A DNA stretch of 23,423 nucleotides, from positions 1-23,423 of the forward strand of contig JALLPB010002902.1 of assembly GCA_036939975.1 (NCBI GenBank), in the 5' to 3' direction. Made by a program: the position numbers and the translations under genes. Below are positions 18,289 to 23,423 of this stretch, piece by piece. The first letter of the stretch is position 1, and each line of letters opens with the position of its first letter. Under the pieces are notes generated by a model. That model saw only the letters and a list, made by a program, of their open reading frames with translations. It had not been told where the DNA came from and did not search any database. This DNA is from Cyclostephanos tholiformis (Eukaryota > Bacillariophyta > Thalassiosirophyceae > Thalassiosirales > Thalassiosiraceae).

Positions 18289-21029
18289 AGCGTGCGATAT
18301 GAGACAGTAGTGGATGCAGCTGCAAACGATTCTTCTTGTCTTTCGTCACATCCATGACAAATCGATGTATTGTTTGTCAATGCCACAATCTCTCCCGTAG
18401 ACATAGCCATGGGTGGTAGCTTTGGAATATTAATCTGTGGAGGTGTATTTAAATTCATAACCTTGGGCTGATGCTGATTGTTCATCGTTGTGCTTGTTGA
18501 AGTAGTTTCAGTACCAACTGAGAACCTCAAATCATTTGGGCCAACTGTCTCATATTGCGTGCGATATGAGACAGTAGTGGATGCAGCTGCAAACGATTCT
18601 TCTTGTCTTTCAGGACGCCTGCGACACAGGCCGCCTTGCGGTGACAAATCGATTTCTTGACAAGTCTCTTGTTCCGGTGACAAATCAAGTTCTTGACAAG
18701 TCTCTTCTTGGGCAAATAAATCTGACCCAACTTCATATGACAGCCCCGATGCGGGTGCTGTGGCTTTATCAACAACATCTGTTGTTTTGGTTGTGACTAA
18801 TGTGGTAGATACATCGTCTTTTGGGAAAGATGATGACGATGAACGCAACGACGACGGTGAGAACAATGACGATGGTGATGATGATGACGATGACGATGAG
18901 GATGACGACGCTGATGAGGATGCTGATGAGGATGCTGATGACGATGCTGATGACGATGACGCTGAAGATGATGAAGACGATGATGATGACGATGACGATG
19001 AAGATCGAAACGTTGACAATGATGCTTGTTTCAGTATGTGAACAATATCGTCCGTTGGAATACTGTCAATGTTAAGAACAATAGTGGCAACAACTTGACC
19101 ATTACAATTAAGGTCTTGATGCCACCGTTGAAAACCGTCACCACTGCAACTCTTCTTTATGAACCAAACTGTCTCCATTTGTAATTCCGGATATATTCCC
19201 TCAAAAAGAAGGACAAGGTTACATACATGTTGCAATCTGTCAAAATCTTGCCTATGAATGACACGGTTGGATTGCGTGTCAATTGGTTCATTCTTGTACA
19301 TCCTGCTTGGTGGGAACCTCGACGCCGGATAATGATCATCCCAATGAACATGTAGGTCATTTCGTAGGTCAGAGAGTATTTCAGGTAACAAATCTTGAGC
19401 CTTATAGAAATCAGACCTGTTATTCCATTTTGCCCTTGAGCTGCGTGAAGAGCTGCCTTGCCCAAAGCTTGCAAAGAGCTGGGCGGTAAGAAACGTCTTC
19501 TTCACTTCTCTGTCGGTATTGTAGTAACCACGGTGATAGCACATCGATGGGAAAAGAACATACTTGCCAACATGAGTGAGCCGGGCGTGAAGTACACGTT
19601 CGTGTCCCAAGTTACAGGGCCTGTTTTTTTCATGCTGCATTGTCATGCACAAGGAGGAGCAGTCCGGTCGAAATAACAAACCATTCTCATCGTCCTTCCC
19701 AATACCTTCCTCATCAAATAAAGACTGGTAGGATGAGACTTCTGACGAGTGGAAAGAGGCATCCTGATCCAAATGAGGTTCTCCAGACAATGACAATTCT
19801 TCTTTGTCTTTGTCATTGCTCAAGGGTGACGTTTGTCGTGTGTCTTGGACAGTCAGACTGCCGTGTTTATCAGAGATTCGAACCAGATAGTCCCATTCGT
19901 CAAAAACAAGTTTTCTTATTCTGGCTTTCTTATAGCAATCAACCGCTGTTGCCCTATCAATACGGTTGAAAAGCTCCATTACTTTCAAACAAGCTATGGG
20001 ACCACAGTTGAAGCCATCTGTCTGAACAATGAAGGTACCCCGAATCAGTCGCCACTTCACGTTATTGATTATTATTGTGTACCCATTTACCAACTCTTTG
20101 CCACGACGATAGCCAGGGATAATCAACTTAGATTTTGGATCTGGTACAAGATCAATACGTTCAGTCTCAAAATCAATCAGATTGCACTTCTTGAGAAGTA
20201 GTACCACATTCTTCTGCCACTCAGAGAGATCGTAGAATAGACCATCATAGATAGTAATGGTACGCGAGTTCCAAGGGTCGACCTCTGCTATTGCGTAGTG
20301 ACAGCCTGAATGAAATACCCCAACAATTTTCTTATACGCGCGAGATACAGTGATGACATCATCCTTAACAAGCCGTTGGCTTTGATAAGTAATCACTTGG
20401 AGAAATGGTGGTTCAGCATAGGAAGATTCAATATGGCTCAGATGAGCAACCAAGTAAACAAATGAGAGAATGAACTCAAATGCAAAATATTCCTCGCCAT
20501 ATAACATGAACTTGACATAAGCAGAGTCACCAATCACGATGCGAGGGATTGCATTATGCACACCACAGGTATCGCAGTGTAACTCAGCATAAACAAAGGT
20601 GAAGTTTTCAGTATCATTATTGTGCGTGACTCCATACTTCCAAGCATCAGCGACATTGAGGACTGGTTTCTGTCTCTTCTTTGTCGTTGGAATATGACGC
20701 CGATGCGCCAGCATACCCTCATTGGCGTCAAATGGACTGTTCCTACCAGTACCAAACTCTCGATTGAATTCATCGGTAGTCATAGTAGCTGCGATTGGAG
20801 CGGCTACCTGCTGGCTAGAAAACTTGGAATCATCCAAATTCACGCAGATATTGGATGAATTTTGGTCACCTGCTGATTGACGAAAGCGTTCATCAGCAGG
20901 TATATCTCGGTCATCATTATCGGATGATTTATTATTGGTCAGGGGGGTGACATCCTGGTGGTGAATACTATTGATGGGCGTGATTTCTGAATTGATCGCG
21001 CATGCGGCATCACATGATTGATCATTCAT
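18246..21029 (-). CDS. Ulp1-like (C48) cysteine protease protein of the piggyBac-type element, frameshifted at its C-terminus
   Basis: ORF of 927 residues. Residues about 120-380 carry a Ulp1/SENP-like protease signature: H244 (GCHYAIAEVD), D262 (IYDGLF), Q336 and C342 (QTDGFNCGPIACL). The H-D gap of 18 and Q-C gap of 6 are those of SUMO-type proteases. The N-terminal 110 residues are polar. Further on are VGKYVLFPSMCYHRGYY (H499) and SGDGFQRWHQDL (H637, D639), blocks that recall the two iron-binding parts of 2OG oxygenases but in swapped order. A polyserine tract and two 12-13-residue repeats follow. From residue 874 it repeats the first residues of the transposase ORF, then runs into a duplicated segment and a new stop. 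Protease activity on SUMO or ubiquitin-like targets is by family analogy only. Similar ULP genes are known in plant Mutator-like elements. Confidence 0.75.
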   Translation of the reverse strand: MNDQSCDAACAINSEITPINSIHHQDVTPLTNNKSSDNDDRDIPADERFRQSAGDQNSSNICVNLDDSKFSSQQVAAPIAATMTTDEFNREFGTGRNSPFDANEGMLAHRRHIPTTKKRQKPVLNVADAWKYGVTHNNDTENFTFVYAELHCDTCGVHNAIPRIVIGDSAYVKFMLYGEEYFAFEFILSFVYLVAHLSHIESSYAEPPFLQVITYQSQRLVKDDVITVSRAYKKIVGVFHSGCHYAIAEVDPWNSRTITIYDGLFYDLSEWQKNVVLLLKKCNLIDFETERIDLVPDPKSKLIIPGYRRGKELVNGYTIIINNVKWRLIRGTFIVQTDGFNCGPIACLKVMELFNRIDRATAVDCYKKARIRKLVFDEWDYLVRISDKHGSLTVQDTRQTSPLSNDKDKEELSLSGEPHLDQDASFHSSEVSSYQSLFDEEGIGKDDENGLLFRPDCSSLCMTMQHEKNRPCNLGHERVLHARLTHVGKYVLFPSMCYHRGYYNTDREVKKTFLTAQLFASFGQGSSSRSSRAKWNNRSDFYKAQDLLPEILSDLRNDLHVHWDDHYPASRFPPSRMYKNEPIDTQSNRVIHRQDFDRLQHVCNLVLLFEGIYPELQMETVWFIKKSCSGDGFQRWHQDLNCNGQVVATIVLNIDSIPTDDIVHILKQASLSTFRSSSSSSSSSSSSSSASSSSASSSASSSASSSASSSSSSSSSSSPSSLFSPSSLRSSSSSFPKDDVSTTLVTTKTTDVVDKATAPASGLSYEVGSDLFAQEETCQELDLSPEQETCQEIDLSPQGGLCRRRPERQEESFAAASTTVSYRTQYETVGPNDLRFSVGTETTSTSTTMNNQHQPKVMNLNTPPQINIPKLPPMAMSTGEIVALTNNTSICHGCDERQEESFAAASTTVSYRTLYHPWLCLRERLWH
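18290..18344 (-). repeat. Repeat B, copy 1 (55 bp)
   Basis: Perfect copy of 18557-18611, lying between the two A copies. It encodes RQEESFAAASTTVSYRT in the protease ORF. Together the B and A copies make a 131-bp insertion, which is not a multiple of three. Confidence 0.97.
18342..18419 (-). repeat. Repeat A, copy 2 (78 bp)
   Basis: 131 bp from copy 1. Here the single substitution turns the Trp of the zinc finger into Ser. This copy is in frame with the protease ORF. Confidence 0.97.
18544..18575. repeat. Perfect 12-bp inverted repeat with 8-nt loop
   Basis: ACTGTCTCATAT and ATATGAGACAGT flank the loop TGCGTGCG. The inverted repeat is inside the protease ORF at the edge of duplicated segment B. 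Confidence 0.95.
18557..18611 (-). repeat. Repeat B, copy 2 (55 bp, parental position)
   Basis: Perfect match to 18290-18344. One edge of the repeat lies in the loop of the 18544-18575 hairpin. Confidence 0.97.
18639..18710 (-). repeat. 36-bp coding tandem repeat, 2 copies
   Basis: Units 18639-18674 and 18675-18710 encode near-identical QETCQE(I/L)DLSP blocks in the protease ORF. Confidence 0.9.
18868..19007 (-). repeat. Imperfect trinucleotide tract encoding polyserine
   Basis: GAT/GAC/GCT-rich on the plus strand, encoding more than 40 Ser/Ala residues in the protease ORF. The plus strand shows a poly-Asp shadow frame. Confidence 0.85.
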
Positions 21030-21623
21030 TTTGACCCATAGAAGATAGCAAAGGATATTCAGTTAAGTGGAGATTCACTGATATTCGACCAATGATGTGA
21101 ACGAATGGATTACTACACATGCATATGTCAGAAACCATTAAAGGGAGGGAGTTAGTGGAGCGATTTGATCGACGCGGATTCGGTTTGACGCGATGGACAA
21201 ATTAGACACACCTCAGTGGGATGAACCAATGGTCGGATCGCCGCAGGACAGTACCGGATGATGGATCACCCCCTAAATCAATTGTTCGTATGGTTTGAGG
21301 AGTGATGGAGCGTTATTGGCGGAGATGTTATTTCTAGGGATGGAGGCAGAAAAAAGTGACGCTCGTGGCATCATGGTGCTGAGGAGCGGGAAATTGATGG
21401 TTCTCAGTCAAAAATTGGACCTAAGAGGCAACCAGCACACCTGTGGAAAGCTGAGATCGAGCTCTACAAGATTTGTATGAGGGTCGTTAGCGGGTTCCGC
21501 TGTAAAAAGATAAGAAAATAATAAGTAAAGTCTAAAAAGACGCTCGTGGGGTCATTTTTTGCCTCCGCCCAGAATAAACGATAATATTGAATTTATTTAT
21601 CGAGTGCAAGTTGTAATAAGGAC
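21030..21623. other. Non-coding region between the piggyBac-type element and the small membrane gene
   Basis: No ORF with a plausible start or composition. It holds the repeated motif pair described separately (21342-21373 and 21539-21566). It may include the element's promoter-side end and the promoter of the plus-strand gene at 21624. Confidence 0.5.
21342..21566. repeat. Paired motif, both inverted and direct, 225-bp span
   Basis: The left end is GGAGGCAGAAAAAAGTGAC (21342-21360). The right end is the inverse of GGAGGCAAAAAATGAC (21551-21566). In addition GACGCTCGTGG followed by two bases and TCA occurs as a direct repeat at 21358-21373 and 21539-21554. It could be a miniature inverted-repeat element or a repeated regulatory site; no target duplication was found. 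Confidence 0.5.
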
Positions 21624-22350
21624 ATGGCGAATCACCTCGACCAACGGCGCCATTTAGACTTGCTCTTCCTATTGGACGCAGCTGTCTCATTGCTGTTTGG
21701 AACCGTCGCGTTGTTGACGCCGCACGGTCTCCTCGTAAAGCTCGTCGACGGAGGCGAGTAGGTAGTATAGTGATTTTCTTTTCGTTTATTGTTGGCCTAT
21801 TATTCTTTGCTCGCGCGTGCCGATGAGACATAGAGACGAATCCGCCGCTCTTTTTGACTTGATTCAGCGATTCTTAAAAGCACTTATCTCGATCGACAAT
21901 TCTCCCTTGTTATCCTTTTGCCTACCTAGGTTACAATCACAATGCACACGAGGTATTGAGGCAAGTTTTTCGGTTGTTTTGAGTGGTTCCTCGACTTCAC
22001 GGTAGTTTTAATAAAGCTGTAATATTTTCAACACCGACATCATCGATTCAAAAACATCCAGGCTATATGGCTGCCTCCGCATTGCTATGGGATGGATAAC
22101 GTTCAACATTAGGTCCGTCGATGATGGTAGATTCAGACGATCGGTTTGCGAATCCTTATGCCTTTGCTATCTGCTCCAGGCCCTGGCGGTTTTGAGGGCG
22201 CAATTCACTGATAGGAAAAATACAATTAACTGGATTGCCATAGTTCTTTTGAGCGCAATTGGTTCTTCCTATGGAACTTTTCGTTTCGGACGGGGCGGCA
22301 ACATGATCAAGGTGTATGAGCTGCCACAGAACGACAAGACAATCAGATAA
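21624..22350 (+). CDS. Small four-helix membrane protein, unknown function (3 exons, GC-AG introns)
   Basis: Exons 21624-21753, 21930-21960 and 22062-22350 give 149 residues. Hydrophobic segments lie near residues 13-38, 55-68, 80-100 and 110-128, so four membrane passes are likely. The centre reads HEVLRLYGCLRIAMGW and then DDGRFRRSVCE, followed by CYLLQALAVLRAQFTD. I believe this matches a family of small algal membrane proteins but cannot name it. The exon chain rests on phase: only GCGAGT at 21754 and GCAAGT at 21961 as donors keep the frame through the 31-nt middle exon, which encodes YNHNAHEVL. Ordinary GT donors nearby (21758, and within exon 2) give the wrong frame. Exon 3 alone is open from 22063. 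The gene ends 123 bp before the convergent TMEM18 gene. Confidence 0.65.
21754..21929 (+). other. GC-AG intron (176 nt)
   Basis: The donor is GGAG then GCGAGT. The acceptor is CCTACCTAG preceded by a pyrimidine-rich stretch. Phase 1. Confidence 0.6.
21961..22061 (+). other. GC-AG intron (101 nt)
   Basis: The donor is GAG then GCAAGT, the consensus for the rare GC class. The acceptor is ACATCCAG. Phase 2. It splits the Arg codon of HEVLR. Confidence 0.65.
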
Positions 22351-22434
22351 CGCAAGACAAATGACCCCACCATGCCAACAACATGGGCAAATATAAATAT
22401 AATAATTATGCCGTTTGTAGATTTGATGAATTAA

Positions 22435-22440
22435 TTTATT
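22435..22440 (-). terminator. Candidate polyadenylation signal AATAAA (minus strand)
   Basis: TTTATT on the plus strand, about 34 nt after the TMEM18 stop codon. Confidence 0.45.
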
Positions 22441-22473
22441 TGTAGCGGTTCACGGAGCGAGGATTGGATTTTA

Positions 22474-23297
22474 TCACGAATCCTTCTTCCCATTTTTCTT
22501 TTTTTCGTTCGTCGTTTTATCCATATGCCCCCTCCTTTGCTTTTGCTTCAGTTGTGCCTTCGCCTTCATCTTACTCACATCCACAATCAAGTTCGATGCT
22601 TCCCTGATCATGCTAATGAGCATGCAAAGACACACCATCAGCAAAGGAGCGCAGACCATGATGCCCATGAATATCCCCCCCCCGTCGAAATAATTTTGGG
22701 TGGCGAATTCTCTCCAGCGTTTGGCCCCAATTGTATTGAGAGTATCCGCCAGCCTAACAACAATTCCCACGAAAAACATGAAGCACAGGCGACCGTACAC
22801 ACCTCCTGAGCGATTGACTACTACGGCAGAAACAATAACAGCCACATGAAACCCGATAATGATTTTGATAAAGGTCTCATTCCAAGTTATCGCAGCGGCG
22901 AACGCTTGGATGTGCTCTTTCGGCGTTTGCGGACCGACCTGTGGAAAATTCCAGCAAGAGAAAAAAATAGAATCACGAAAATGAGCGCAATTTTTCACCA
23001 ATCCCCGGCTGATGCGTTATCGCGCACCTGCATGGACATTATGTCCGACATGACGCTATCTGCCATCCCCATCAGTGGAGACCCATACATGTCGTCCATG
23101 TCATCGATCATTGCGGCATCCCCGTCTTGGTCTACGTCGGCTCTGTCACCAAACGCGGTCGAGGACTGCGTCTCCGCGTCACTTCCTTTCTCGCCGTCCA
23201 TGCTGGCGCTTTCGCCCATCATAAATTTAGCACCCTCCTCAACAACTTGGATGACCTTTTCCATATCATCGGAAAGTTGTTTGAAAAAAGACGCCAT
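22474..23297 (-). CDS. TMEM18: TMEM18 family nuclear-envelope membrane protein (2 exons)
   Basis: Exons 23028-23297 and 22474-22938 (minus strand) give 244 residues. In animals TMEM18 is a small nuclear-membrane protein with a basic DNA-binding tail. The family match lies in exon 2: residues from about 100 with helices IIIGFHVAVIVSAVVV, LCFMFFVGIVVRLADTLN and GIMVCAPLLMVCLCMLI, the signature AKRWREFATQNYFDGGGIF and a Lys/Arg-rich C-terminus. The first about 90 residues are an acidic, Asp/Met/Ser-rich extension absent from the animal protein (about 140 residues). The join is fixed by phase 0: CAG then GTGCGC as donor and TTCCACAG as acceptor lead directly into VGPQTPKEHIQAF. A GTGAAA donor 29 nt further on gives the wrong frame. 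The gene is convergent with the four-helix protein gene. Confidence 0.88.
22939..23027 (-). other. TMEM18 intron (89 nt)
   Basis: GTGCGC donor and TTTTCCACAG acceptor on the minus strand. Phase 0. Removal links the acidic N-terminus to the membrane domain. Confidence 0.8.
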
Positions 23298-23423
23298 GTT
23301 GGTATGATTCTTGATTTTTGGGTGTGATCGACCAGGGCAGGAGTGAGACGATGTGGGCCTCCCGTCTCTGTAGTAGTTAAACTACTGCAAATCGTGCAGA
23401 AACCTCGAAAATCGGAGTGTCGC
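23298..23423 (-). other. TMEM18 upstream region
   Basis: Presumed 5' UTR and promoter. No distinct promoter motif is seen. Confidence 0.4.

Larger units (their letters stand above)
15322..21029 (-). mobile_element. piggyBac-type DNA transposon with Ulp1-like protease, ends not located
   Basis: Two large minus-strand ORFs overlap by 34 bp and appear to derive from one ancestral ORF: a protease-bearing protein first, then the piggyBac-type transposase. The bounds given are only those of the coding part. I looked for a TTAA-flanked inverted repeat in 13.6-15.3 kb and 21.0-22.0 kb and saw none, so the true ends are open. Introns and flanking repeats do not contradict a cut-and-paste element. Confidence 0.7.

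Noticed and set aside
18246..18420. A spliced intron that would remove the 131-bp duplication and rejoin protease and transposase
   Set aside because: I found no GT-AG pair around the duplicated segment that clearly restores the frame. It cannot be excluded without transcripts.
18639..18710. CRISPR-like short repeats
   Set aside because: Two adjacent 36-bp units without spacers, in frame in a coding sequence; a protein tandem repeat.
18760..19041. Plus-strand ORF with a long poly-Asp run
   Set aside because: It is the complement of the polyserine tract of the protease ORF; the repeat forces open frames on both strands.
21358..21363. TGACGC as a diatom CO2/cAMP-response-like element
   Set aside because: A six-base match is expected by chance in this length, and the neighbouring genes give no support.
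21030..22000. TTAA-flanked inverted ends for the piggyBac-type element
   Set aside because: TTAA words exist on both sides, but no matching inverted sequences beside them were visible.

Overview
This is a nuclear window from a eukaryote, most likely a photosynthetic stramenopile and probably a diatom. Several things point that way. Genes are split by short spliceosomal introns of about 85-225 nt. The mitochondrial aconitase is of the bacterial AcnB type. The SIN3 protein carries an SH3/tudor-like insert of a sort I associate with stramenopiles. Large DDE transposases of types common in diatoms interrupt an otherwise dense gene order. The taxonomic call is an inference; no marker gene is present.

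Layout from left to right: (1) 155-2397 (+), a two-exon gene for a charged, low-complexity protein with a RanBP2-type zinc finger and a coiled-coil C-terminus. (2) 2638-5541 (-), a mitochondrially targeted aconitase B, convergent with gene 1. (3) About 5920-8786, a DD35D (pogo/Tc1-like) transposon whose single ORF is intact; tentative terminal inverted repeats and TA duplications flank it. (4) 9256-13638 (+), a three-exon SIN3 transcriptional corepressor with three PAH domains, the HDAC-interacting domain and the Sin3a C-terminal region. (5) 13639-15321, AT-rich DNA with short unassigned coding-like remnants and tandem/inverted repeats. (6) 15322-21029 (-), a large piggyBac-type element. It now reads as two overlapping ORFs: a Ulp1-like cysteine protease protein followed by a piggyBac-type DDD transposase. 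(7) 21624-22350 (+), a small four-helix membrane protein split by two consecutive GC-AG introns around a 31-nt exon. (8) 22474-23297 (-), a two-exon TMEM18 homologue.

The most notable system is the piggyBac-type element. A 131-bp local duplication lies at the junction of its two ORFs. Without it, the upstream ORF would read straight into the transposase as one protein of about 1858 codons: Ulp1-like protease, a motif block resembling 2OG-Fe(II) oxygenase elements, a polyserine tract, a zinc finger, the piggyBac catalytic core and a C-terminal cysteine-rich domain. One duplication breakpoint falls in the loop of a perfect 12-bp hairpin.

The host genes are unrelated housekeeping or regulatory functions (TCA cycle, chromatin repression, nuclear envelope). 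Nothing suggests that they form a pathway together.
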